From assembly GCA_003456035.1 (NCBI GenBank), contig DMPJ01000266.1, positions 1 through 7,137 of the forward strand: 7,137 bases of DNA. Reading direction: 5' to 3'. The stretch is from Planktothrix sp. UBA8402. Lineage in GTDB: Bacteria; Cyanobacteriota; Cyanobacteriia; Cyanobacteriales; Microcoleaceae. The notes below the pieces were generated by a model. The model saw only the letters and a list, made by a program, of their open reading frames with translations. It had not been told where the DNA came from and ran no database searches. The first letter of the stretch is position 1. Each line of letters starts with the position of its first letter. The translations under genes and the position numbers were made by a program. Below, in pieces: positions 1-5,135 of this stretch.

Positions 1-476
1 AGTGGGTTCCCTACCAAAAGAGTTTGCGCCATCGCTCCTTTTTATCTCATGGGCCATTTATTGGTACGGCGTTGAGGATTCTTTATTTAGGAAGTGGTAT
101 TGGTATTCTGGGATTTTTGGGGTTAATGGTGGGACAATATTTAGGATTACTTACCCAGGAACCTTTAGAAATATTTCAAAATAATTTGCGATCGCTCTCA
201 AATTATCCCAGAGAATCTATTGCTATTTATTTGGGGTTAGAAATGGGAGCCATGAGTCATTCTTTTAGTGACTGGTCTAACTCTTTTTATAAAGAATTTA
301 GCAAATGGCTAAAAACGGGAGCAACTCATAAAGATATCATTGCACCTCCTCAACCCAAAAAACCCAGGCGTCAAGTTTCTGAGTCTTCCACAGTGGAGCT
401 TCCCCCGATTAAACCTAAACGCCAGAAACAAAATTCTACAACGGTTAAAAAATCTTCCCGTCGTCCCAAAAAATAA
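1..476 (+). CDS. Putative metal-binding membrane protein, DUF2227-like (5' end missing)
   Basis: The reading frame is open from position 3 (first codons W-V-P-Y-Q-K-S-L-R-H-R-S-F-L-S-H-G-P) to TAA at 474-476, so the gene enters from outside the window and about 157 C-terminal residues are visible. The H-R-S-F-L-S-H-G-P stretch and the later G-A-M-S-H-S-F-S-D-W stretch match my memory of cyanobacterial proteins annotated as metal-binding (DUF2227, related to YdjM-type membrane proteins); their histidines and aspartate would be the metal ligands. One hydrophobic segment rich in Leu, Gly and Ile (about residues 22-47 of the visible part) is a likely membrane helix. The last 50 residues are a Lys/Arg/Pro/Ser-rich basic tail, probably disordered and variable. 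The gene carries a HIP1 site at 188-195. Substrate and function are unknown; the metal role is inferred from family naming. The gene is 33 bases from mazG in the same direction and may be cotranscribed with it. Confidence 0.75.
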   Translation, partial: WVPYQKSLRHRSFLSHGPFIGTALRILYLGSGIGILGFLGLMVGQYLGLLTQEPLEIFQNNLRSLSNYPRESIAIYLGLEMGAMSHSFSDWSNSFYKEFSKWLKTGATHKDIIAPPQPKKPRRQVSESSTVELPPIKPKRQKQNSTTVKKSSRRPKK

Positions 477-509
477 ACCATTTTTAACTACAAAATCAAG
501 GTATTTGAA

Positions 510-1334
510 ATGAGCAAAGCTGAAAATATGACTCTAAATCCAACATTAATCGCCCTACAAAATTTAATTGATGTAGTAGCAAAATTGCGATCGCCGGAGG
601 GTGGATGTCCTTGGGATTTAGAACAAACTCCAGAAACTTTAGTTCCCTATATTATTGAAGAAGCCTATGAAGTTGTAGATGCAATTCGTAGCGGTGATCA
701 AAATGCTATTGCTGATGAATTAGGAGATTTACTATTACAAGTAATTTTACAAGCTCAAATTGCCGGGGAATCTAATCAATTTTCCCTAGAAGAAATTGCT
801 AATAATATCACAGAAAAATTAATTCGTCGCCATCCTCATGTCTTTGGGGAGGTGGAAGTTAATAGTGTAGAAGAAGTTAGACAAAATTGGGAAGAAATCA
901 AATCTAATGAAGGAGAAGAAACAGCAGAAACTAAAACTTTTAGTTCTAAATTAAGCCGTTATGCTCGACAATTGCCTCCATTAATAGCGGGAATGAAAAT
1001 TTCTAAAAAAGCCGCAGCGATCGGATTTGAATGGGATAATGTTGATGGAGTTTGGGATAAATTCGAAGAAGAAGTTGCCGAATTTAAAGAAGCAATTCAA
1101 GGCTCAGATAAAGAGCATCAACAAGCGGAATTAGGGGATATTTTATTTGTCTTAATTAATTTAGCCCGTTGGTATGATTTAGATCCTCATATTGGATTAC
1201 AAGAAACTAATCATCGTTTTATTAACAGGTTATCAAAAGTTGAGGAATATTGCGATCGCCCCTTATCAGAATACAGTTTAGAGGAATTAGAGGCTCTCTG
1301 GCAACAAGCAAAAGCAATCCTAGCTCAGAAATAA
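510..1334 (+). CDS. mazG: MazG nucleoside triphosphate pyrophosphohydrolase
   Basis: MazG hydrolyses (d)NTPs to NMP and pyrophosphate in the cytoplasm and is regarded as a house-cleaning enzyme against non-canonical nucleotides. The 274-residue product is close to the usual two-domain length (about 260-270). The first MazG domain has G-C-P-W-D at 32-36, the Mg-binding E-E-x-x-E at 50-54 and E-x-x-D at 70-73 in E-L-G-D-L-L-L-Q. The second half repeats the fold: A-A-I-G-F-E-W, then E-E-E-V-A-E-F and a second E-L-G-D-I-L-F. The ATG at 510 has AAGG at 498-501, eight bases upstream; a later in-frame ATG at 528 is possible, since the first six residues are probably not conserved. HIP1 sites lie inside the gene at 587-594 and 1252-1259. 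Nothing suggests decay. The family call is secure; the cellular substrate is not visible. Confidence 0.96.
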   Translation: MSKAENMTLNPTLIALQNLIDVVAKLRSPEGGCPWDLEQTPETLVPYIIEEAYEVVDAIRSGDQNAIADELGDLLLQVILQAQIAGESNQFSLEEIANNITEKLIRRHPHVFGEVEVNSVEEVRQNWEEIKSNEGEETAETKTFSSKLSRYARQLPPLIAGMKISKKAAAIGFEWDNVDGVWDKFEEEVAEFKEAIQGSDKEHQQAELGDILFVLINLARWYDLDPHIGLQETNHRFINRLSKVEEYCDRPLSEYSLEELEALWQQAKAILAQK

Positions 1335-1344
1335 AGCCTAATCA

Positions 1345-1384
1345 TGCTAAAATAGAAGGAGTTGCTCAATATTGTTGCTATAAT
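1345..1384 (+). promoter_or_regulatory. Promoter region of the DUF433/DUF5615 module
   Basis: The best promoter is TGCTATAAT at 1376-1384, an extended -10 (TG-n-TATAAT) with a perfect hexamer but no convincing -35. Transcription would start near 1391 and give a leader of about 36 bases before the ATG at 1427. A second, weaker extended -10, TGCTAAAAT, sits at 1345-1353 and is followed by a Shine-Dalgarno-like AAGGAG at 1356-1361 that serves no evident gene. TTGCTCAAT (1362-1370) and TTGCTATAAT (1375-1384) form an imperfect direct repeat flanking the palindrome CAATATTG (1367-1374). This could be an operator for autoregulation, as is usual for type II modules, but that is inference. Confidence 0.5.
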
Positions 1385-1416
1385 TAGGTAAATTTATTAA
1401 GATTTGTGATCAGGAA

Positions 1417-1441
1417 AATAGTAAATATGAAAGCAGTCATC
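1417..1441 (+). repeat. 25-base repeat, copy 1, over the DUF433 start codon
   Basis: This segment matches 2387-2411 in the same orientation at 24 of 25 positions. It covers the last bases of the leader, the ATG (1427-1429) and the first codons of the antitoxin gene. The only difference is position 1428 (T here, G at 2398), which turns ATG into AGG in the other copy. Confidence 0.85.
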
Positions 1442-1747
1442 TCAGAACACATTGAAATTACTCCGGGGATCTGTGGTGGAAAACCTCATATTTCTGGACA
1501 TCGAATTAAAGTTCAAGATATTGTAATTTGGCATGAAAGAATGGGAATGTCTCCCGATGAAATTATTTATCACCATCCTAGTATTACCTTGGCAGATGTT
1601 TATGCAGCTTTAACTTATTATCATGACCATCGAGAAGAAATTAGACAACAAATTGAAGCAGGAGAAGCTTATGCTAAACAATTACAAGGAAATCAACCAT
1701 CTTTAATTCAAAAAATATTAAATGGTGAAAATGTCAAACAAGATTAA
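1427..1747 (+). CDS. DUF433-family antitoxin of a type II toxin-antitoxin pair
   Basis: The 106-residue product has the hallmarks of the DUF433 family of small helix-turn-helix-type antitoxins: G-K-P-H-I-S-G-H-R-I at 18-27, the G-M-S-P-D-E-I-I segment at 40-47, and P-S-I-T-L-A-D-V-Y-A-A-L at 51-62. It should bind and neutralise the PIN-like protein encoded next and probably repress its own promoter. The ATG at 1427 is preferred because the conserved region begins at about residue 8 and AGGA lies at 1412-1415. A GTG at 1406 would extend it by seven residues, but that extension would consume most of the leader and the AGGA. The C-terminal part (about 65-106) is polar and Gln/Glu/Lys-rich, the likely toxin-binding tail. 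The gene overlaps the toxin gene, a typical translationally coupled arrangement. The pair sits as an accessory cassette between mazG and the DUF948 gene. Family assignment is confident; activity is inferred. Confidence 0.88.
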   Translation: MKAVISEHIEITPGICGGKPHISGHRIKVQDIVIWHERMGMSPDEIIYHHPSITLADVYAALTYYHDHREEIRQQIEAGEAYAKQLQGNQPSLIQKILNGENVKQD

Positions 1748-2066
1748 ATTTCATCTTGATGAGAATGTGAGTAATGCGATCGCGTCGGGCTTGAGAATGC
1801 GAGGAATTGATGTCACAACTTCCCCAGAACAAGGGTTAATTGGTGCATCTGATCAACAACAATTAGCTTATGCTTTATCTCAACAACGAGTTATTTTCAC
1901 CTTTGATGATGATTTTCTAAGTTTAGCTTCTACAGGTATTGAACATGGTGGTATTATTTATACTCGCCAAAAACGTCAGTCAATTGGAAAAATTATCGGG
2001 GATTTAGTTTTAATTTGGGAATGTTTAAAACCTGAATATATGTACAACAATATTGAATTTTTGTAG
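1731..2066 (+). CDS. DUF5615 PIN-like toxin / putative nuclease
   Basis: The 111-residue product matches DUF5615, a PIN-like domain family often found directly downstream of DUF433 proteins and taken to be the toxin of the pair, probably a metal-dependent ribonuclease. Visible acidic motifs are H-L-D-E-N-V at 8-13 (D10, E11), G-A-S-D at 38-41 (D41) and T-F-D-D-D-F at 57-62 (D59-D61), plus the H-G-G-I-I-Y segment at 72-77. Length is normal and the C-terminus (I-E-F-L) looks complete, so it is probably intact. The chosen ATG at 1731 overlaps the antitoxin gene by 17 bases; an in-frame ATG at 1722 would add three residues. No independent ribosome site is evident, consistent with coupled translation. 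A HIP1 site at 1776-1783 lies in the gene, suggesting it has long resided in cyanobacterial DNA. RNase activity and target are not shown by sequence. Confidence 0.87.
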   Translation: MSNKIKFHLDENVSNAIASGLRMRGIDVTTSPEQGLIGASDQQQLAYALSQQRVIFTFDDDFLSLASTGIEHGGIIYTRQKRQSIGKIIGDLVLIWECLKPEYMYNNIEFL

Positions 2067-2075
2067 GAAATGCTA

Positions 2076-2168
2076 TCAATGAGAATAAACCTTTTGAATT
2101 TTTCGATAACGTTTGGTTAACGCTTTTAGACGGCGTAGGAAGGGTAATGTAAAGCGAACTTCTATCAT
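2076..2168 (-). pseudogene. Truncated RelE/ParE-type toxin remnant
   Basis: On the minus strand an ATG at 2168-2166 opens a 30-codon frame ending in TGA at 2078-2076. Its start, M-I-E-V-R-F-T-L-P-F-L-R-R-L-K-A-L, followed by T-K-R-Y-R-K-I-Q, resembles the N-terminus of cyanobacterial RelE/ParE-superfamily toxins, which normally run to about 85-115 residues. After R-K-I-Q the similarity stops, about 25 bases before the 3' end of the DUF5615 gene, so the catalytic C-terminal part is missing. It begins four bases after the stop of the antitoxin remnant, the order expected of a toxin-antitoxin operon. It cannot encode a working toxin. The family call rests on a short segment recognised by eye. 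Confidence 0.65.
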
Positions 2169-2172
2169 CAGT

Positions 2173-2331
2173 TTAGGCAGTAGTATCTTTCCAAAGTTGT
2201 GATACTGGGAAGGTTTGTCCTGATGAGGCAAGTCGCATAGATTCTTGTAGGTCAGCTAATATTTGGGCTTTTGGTTCTTGTTCGTCAATCCTAGCTAAAC
2301 CACTATTGCTAACGTCCAGATTTAGAAAAAA
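2173..2331 (-). pseudogene. Antitoxin remnant paired with the RelE/ParE fragment
   Basis: A minus-strand frame of 52 codons runs from just after an in-frame TAA (2334-2332) to TAA at 2175-2173. It includes G-L-A-R-I-D-E-Q-E-P-K-A-Q-I-L-A-D-L, then S-G-Q-T-F-P-V-S-Q-L-W near its end. The S-G-Q-T-F-P-V-S-x-L-W ending is one I associate with small cyanobacterial antitoxin-like proteins that precede RelE/ParE toxins. No ATG, GTG or TTG starts the conserved part; the only upstream in-frame start-like codon (TTG at 2349-2347) is cut off by the TAA. The first internal ATG would give only about 22 residues. The gene therefore seems broken at its 5' end. Its partner, the toxin fragment, follows after four bases. 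An alternative is a very small gene using CTG (2319-2317), which I consider unlikely. Confidence 0.65.
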
Positions 2332-2356
2332 TTAGGAAAAATTTATCAATCGGTCT

Positions 2357-2389
2357 ATTCTAGCATGAAATTCAAAATAATGCTATAAT
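2357..2389. promoter_or_regulatory. Face-to-face extended -10 elements in an inverted repeat
   Basis: ATTCTAGCA (2357-2365) and TGCTATAAT (2381-2389) form an inverted repeat with 8 of 9 positions paired across a 15-base spacer. Read outward, each arm is an extended -10: TGCTAGAAT on the minus strand, pointing into the broken antitoxin-toxin pair, and TGCTATAAT on the plus strand, pointing toward the repeat copy at 2387-2411. This is probably a relic of the control region of one or two toxin-antitoxin modules. The plus-strand element drives no gene in the window, since a minus-strand gene follows. Confidence 0.4.
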
Positions 2390-2411
2390 AGTAAATAGGA
2401 AAGCAGTCATC
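2387..2411 (+). repeat. 25-base repeat, copy 2, with destroyed start codon
   Basis: This matches the start region of the DUF433 antitoxin gene (1417-1441) at 24 of 25 positions. The one difference changes ATG to AGG. After the repeat no DUF433-like coding sequence follows; the 3' end of the minus-strand DUF948 gene begins at 2432. It overlaps the end of the TGCTATAAT element at 2381-2389, so promoter and gene start are fused without the 30-odd base leader seen in copy 1. Confidence 0.85.
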
Positions 2412-2431
2412 GATCAGAAATCCTGAAAATA

Positions 2432-2965
2432 TCAATCTTTTTGATTAAAAGCATGATAATTTCCGTCTGAATCTTCATCTTCAAAATTAGCCTCAGAATA
2501 TATTTCCAAGCGTTGAATATTTCGATCTCGTAACTGATGGGAATTTCTGTTATTTCCTGATAAACGATTGGCCGATCTGCGTTGTGATTCAGAGGCGGAA
2601 GTTTTGCGAGTAAAAGTTTTCCAAGCCACTCGAATTCCGGTAAAAATACCTCCGGTGGTAGATTGCAATTTTCTAGCTTGTAGTTTAGCACTATCTAATC
2701 CTTGATCGACTTGTTTAACCACTTGACTGGCGCTTTGTACCCCTTCGCTAACATCCTCCGTCAGTTCAGTAATTTCCAATCCCGTTAAACGAATAGATTC
2801 CAAAGTCGGAGGAAATTCACGCGAGAGAGTATCCGCCAATTTTTCCACACTCCGAGCCGCCCTGGCAATAGCTTGCAAAGCAGGTAAGGCAACAATCAAA
2901 ACAGCAGTAAGGCTGACTGCAACAAAAAATAGTGACAGTCCAAGCCAAAACAAAGGTTCAGTCAC
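2432..2965 (-). CDS. DUF948 domain-containing membrane protein
   Basis: The 177-residue product starts with a strong membrane helix (about residues 5-30, L-F-W-L-G-L-S-L-F-F followed by Val/Ala/Leu-rich sequence). An amphipathic helical region follows (about 31-110) with heptad-like spacing: S-V-E-K-L-A-D-T-L, then T-E-D-V-S-E-G-V-Q-S-A-S. This matches the DUF948 pattern, an N-terminally anchored coiled coil. The C-terminal 60 residues are Arg/Ser/Asn-rich then acidic, probably disordered. The start is GTG (2965-2963) with GGAA five bases upstream; the hydrophobic segment begins right after it, so the start is credible. It is the last gene of the minus-strand cluster, 77 bases beyond the YtxH gene; DUF948 and YtxH proteins commonly sit together. 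Function is unknown; a structural or stress role at the membrane is inference. It ends facing the toxin-antitoxin remnants. Confidence 0.82.
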   Translation of the reverse strand: MTEPLFWLGLSLFFVAVSLTAVLIVALPALQAIARAARSVEKLADTLSREFPPTLESIRLTGLEITELTEDVSEGVQSASQVVKQVDQGLDSAKLQARKLQSTTGGIFTGIRVAWKTFTRKTSASESQRRSANRLSGNNRNSHQLRDRNIQRLEIYSEANFEDEDSDGNYHAFNQKD

Positions 2966-3042
2966 TTGATTTCCATTAACAACAAAATATTTTTCTTCGT
3001 CCCCATAATTATAGCGATTTTCACAGCCGAAATCCTCAATAA

Positions 3043-3390
3043 TTAGCGTTCTCCTGTGGTTTTTGCCGACTCCGGGAGATGGTTTTCCGCTTCGGGTTTA
3101 TAGAGGGTTTGTTGTTGTTGACTGGCCTCTAATCCGGCTGAAATCGCTTCTTTGAGGCGAATTAGGGTTTCATCCCAATTGCGTAATGCTGACTCCGAAA
3201 GTCGATTGGCCTGCAACTGAACATTGGTAGATAAATCTTCTGCAAGTTCGGGTAAAGCCTCGGCGGATTTTTTGACTAACCGTCTGGTTTCTTTCCCGGA
3301 ACGAGGTGCTACCAATAAACCTACCACTGTACCGACGACGGAACCCAAAACAAAACCACCTAAAAATTTTCCTAATCGTTGATTTGACAT
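3043..3390 (-). CDS. YtxH domain-containing protein
   Basis: The 115-residue product has the YtxH signature: a glycine-rich membrane helix (about 9-28, F-L-G-G-F-V-L-G-S-V-V-G) followed directly by L-L-V-A-P-R-S-G-K-E-T-R-R at 25-37. A charged helical segment follows (about 38-95, including E-D-L-S-T-N-V-Q-L-Q-A-N-R-L), then a Gln-rich, polar tail. The family is also named after gas-vesicle-associated and general stress proteins, but its biochemical role is not established. I place the start at the ATG at 3390-3388 because M-S-N-Q-R-L-G-K is the usual beginning; an upstream in-frame ATG at 3414 adds eight residues and has no better ribosome site. It lies 58 bases downstream of the small coiled-coil gene and 77 bases upstream of the DUF948 gene, all on the minus strand, which supports a shared transcript. 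Confidence 0.88.
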   Translation of the reverse strand: MSNQRLGKFLGGFVLGSVVGTVVGLLVAPRSGKETRRLVKKSAEALPELAEDLSTNVQLQANRLSESALRNWDETLIRLKEAISAGLEASQQQQTLYKPEAENHLPESAKTTGER

Positions 3391-3448
3391 ATTGAACCGC
3401 AGTATCAATTCCATCCCCGTACTCTGTACATTCTAAACAATTTTGTTC

Positions 3449-3763
3449 CTAGAGATTTGATTTTTTTCGCTTTCCTCCCTTTGGCCAGAAATTAACTGCT
3501 AAGGAAATTAACCCCATAGCTTGTTGAAGTTGTTGAAATTTTATCTGAAGTTGACTATATTTTTGCCTAAGTTGGGAACTTCCCCGTTGTCCAGAATTAA
3601 TAAAATTTGGAGCTTGCTCCAAGACAAAACGGGTGCGTTGTTCTGTGAGGATTAAATTTTTATCCACACGATTAATCATTAATGTCAACATCCAGATTTT
3701 TCTGGCTAGATATAAACACAGCAGAGAAATTAAAATATTAATCCCAATCACGACGTTAACCAT
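3449..3763 (-). CDS. Small membrane-anchored coiled-coil protein, unknown function
   Basis: I do not recognise a named family. The 104-residue product has an N-terminal hydrophobic helix (about 3-25, V-V-I-G-I-N-I-L-I-S-L-L-C-L) ending in basic residues. A polar region (26-60) follows, then a Gln-rich amphipathic helix (about 62-85, Q-L-R-Q-K-Y-S-Q-L-Q-I-K-F-Q-Q-L-Q-Q) likely to form a coiled coil. The end is very basic (K-G-G-K-R-K-K-S). It has the same general plan as its YtxH and DUF948 neighbours: one membrane helix plus a helical soluble arm. The ATG is 18 bases after the pentapeptide gene's stop with no clear Shine-Dalgarno sequence, suggesting coupled expression. That the frame is real is supported by its topology, its operon position and the lack of a competing frame. 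Confidence 0.7.
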   Translation of the reverse strand: MVNVVIGINILISLLCLYLARKIWMLTLMINRVDKNLILTEQRTRFVLEQAPNFINSGQRGSSQLRQKYSQLQIKFQQLQQAMGLISLAVNFWPKGGKRKKSNL

Positions 3764-3781
3764 TTTTTTAACAACAATTAT

Positions 3782-4303
3782 TTAATATCCATCTGGGCAA
3801 ATTGTGGTTTGCTCACAGTTGGCATCGGATAAATTTGCCATTTTAGAGCGGAATAAATTACATCCGGCTAATTGAGCATTAGTTAACTTGGTATTTTCCA
3901 AATTAGCATTACTTAAATCAGCATATCTTAAGTTAGCTTCCGTCAGATTGGCGCTGTATAAATCCGCGCCTTGTAAATTACAATGGGTTAAATTAGCTCC
4001 TCTTAAATCAGCATGGCGGAGGTTGCATCGAGACAAGTTACTGCCTTGCAGGTTGGCCCCAAATAAATCCACTTGACAGAGTTGTGTATCACCAAGTTGA
4101 GCCTCCTGGAGTTGAGTTTGACGTAAATTGGCATAACTGAGATTAGAATAGGGCATATAAATCTGGTTTAAATTGCTACCAGCCAAGCCAATTTCCTCTA
4201 AGTTAGCTTCAAATAGATCTGACCCACTTAAATCAATGGTGCCAAAGTCCCGTTTCCCCTCGCTGTATAAAGCGAGTAATTCCTTTGAACTAATCTTCTG
4301 CAT
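3782..4303 (-). CDS. Pentapeptide-repeat protein
   Basis: After about 22 residues without repeats (M-Q-K-I-S-S-K-E-L-L-A-L-Y), the 173-residue product consists of tandem A(N/D)LXX pentapeptides to about residue 162. Examples are A-D-L-R-G, A-N-L-T-H, C-N-L-Q-G, A-D-L-Y-S and A-N-L-T-E. Such repeats fold into a right-handed quadrilateral beta helix. It ends in C-E-Q-T-T-I-C-P-D-G-Y, a cap type I have seen in cyanobacterial members. Cys replaces Ala/Ser at several repeat positions (R-C-N-L, H-C-N-L, G-C-N-L). No signal peptide or membrane helix is visible, so it is probably cytoplasmic; cyanobacterial pentapeptide proteins are numerous and mostly uncharacterised. It is the first gene of the minus-strand cluster, transcribed from the divergent region at 4304-4520. 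The ATG has no strong ribosome site. Confidence 0.93.
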   Translation of the reverse strand: MQKISSKELLALYSEGKRDFGTIDLSGSDLFEANLEEIGLAGSNLNQIYMPYSNLSYANLRQTQLQEAQLGDTQLCQVDLFGANLQGSNLSRCNLRHADLRGANLTHCNLQGADLYSANLTEANLRYADLSNANLENTKLTNAQLAGCNLFRSKMANLSDANCEQTTICPDGY

Positions 4304-4520
4304 TTTATATTTATCAGGGAATTCGTAGAGGTCATAGAGTTAATAGATTAAGCTATTCCAGGGAAGATGGGTAAAATTGAAGTAGGGGAACAGATGCCTT
4401 AAAAATCGTACACTAGAAGATTGTGTTCTAAAGCGATGGAGATAACAAACGTTATTATGGCATGGTTGTATATTCCCTGCCTATTCCTATACCCGTTAGT
4501 GTGTTGAAATTAATATTGCT
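4304..4520. other. Divergent intergenic region
   Basis: These 217 bases separate the pentapeptide-led minus-strand cluster from the DUF3038-led plus-strand operon and must hold promoters for both. I find no convincing -35/-10 pair on either strand. TATATT at 4469-4474 is a possible plus-strand -10 but lacks a matching -35. A short inverted repeat, ATAAC-aaac-GTTAT (4442-4455), could be an operator but is too short to claim. No coding sequence or RNA gene is evident. Confidence 0.5.
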
Positions 4521-5135
4521 GTGAGTGTAATGCAGTTAGAACAGTCTCAAAGTCAGTCAATCCCAATTATATTGGACAGTTTACCCGATCTGCCAATTTC
4601 CGAAAAAGGATGTCCACGTCGCGCCAGGTTAGAAATTGATTTAATGTTACTGGCCATTGAAGCCTTGTATCTCGGTGGTGCAGAATATATGCTGGTCGTG
4701 ATCTCAGAACTAGATTTACAAACGGTAATCCCAAATCGGGTGGAATTGTGGCGAATTCGCAGTACCAACCCGTTACGCAGGTTTAGCCAACGTCGGGCAC
4801 TGAGTCTATTAGAAGCAAAAGCCTTAGTTGTGATTATCTCTAACCTAGGAAGACGGTTAACGGCTAAAATTCGGCAGTTACTAATGGATTATGAATCTCT
4901 TACACAAAGACAAATTCCCATTGAACGACATTTACAATTGTCTAACTATTTAACCCAATTTCGGGCGCATTTCCGCAGTCGGATGAATCCTCGGCGGGCG
5001 CTGGTTATGGCCTATAGTTCTGATGACAAGTTAAATGAGTTAGGGATACGTTTATTGGAGAAACTTCTGTTTTGTACAGGTACCGCAGGAATGCAGCGAT
5101 TTTGGATTAGTTTGTTTGATGGAGAATTCCAATGA
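4521..5135 (+). CDS. DUF3038 family protein (cyanobacterial)
   Basis: The product (204 residues from GTG 4521, 201 from ATG 4530) resembles the cyanobacterial DUF3038 family. The recognisable core is C-P-R-R-A-R-L-E-I-D-L-M-L-L-A-I-E-A-L, then a G-G-A-E-Y-M segment, W-R-I-R-S-T-N-P-L-R-R and an alanine- and leucine-rich helix. It looks mainly helical, Arg-rich and soluble, with no signal peptide. The ATG at 4530 is equally acceptable because the conserved core begins around residue 25-30 and neither start has a clear Shine-Dalgarno sequence. It is the first gene of a three-gene operon: its TGA overlaps the ATG of the DUF4335 gene by four bases (ATGA). The function is unknown to me; the tight coupling implies that it acts with the DUF4335 membrane protein. 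Confidence 0.85.
   Translation: MSVMQLEQSQSQSIPIILDSLPDLPISEKGCPRRARLEIDLMLLAIEALYLGGAEYMLVVISELDLQTVIPNRVELWRIRSTNPLRRFSQRRALSLLEAKALVVIISNLGRRLTAKIRQLLMDYESLTQRQIPIERHLQLSNYLTQFRAHFRSRMNPRRALVMAYSSDDKLNELGIRLLEKLLFCTGTAGMQRFWISLFDGEFQ

Noticed and set aside
2104..2125. Stem-loop CGATAAC-gtttg-GTTAACG followed by CTTTT, as a terminator for the DUF433/DUF5615 operon
   Set aside because: Only six of seven pairs form, the stem is AT-rich and the T run is interrupted. The bases are also explained as codons of the toxin remnant on the other strand.
1342..2431. Insertion sequence or CRISPR array
   Set aside because: No transposase-like frame, no terminal inverted repeats with target duplication, and no regularly spaced repeats are visible; the two 25-base copies are about 970 bases apart.
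2431..2445. ATCAA-tcttt-TTGAT hairpin as a terminator of the minus-strand cluster
   Set aside because: The stem is five AT-rich pairs and lies inside the last codons of the DUF948 gene, with no following T run on that strand.
2407..2691. 94-codon minus-strand frame
   Set aside because: It overlaps the 3' half of the DUF948 gene in another frame and lacks a family-like composition; the DUF948 frame has a membrane helix and operon context.
3888..4076. 62-codon plus-strand frame with repeated K-L/K-S-A residues
   Set aside because: It is the antisense shadow of the pentapeptide repeats; the periodicity belongs to the real gene on the minus strand.
4442..4455. Inverted repeat ATAAC-aaac-GTTAT as a regulator site
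   Set aside because: Five-base arms in AT-rich spacer are expected by chance, and it is not placed relative to any convincing promoter.
4553..4768. Minus-strand 71-codon frame inside DUF3038
   Set aside because: It is antisense to the conserved core of DUF3038 and shows no independent support.
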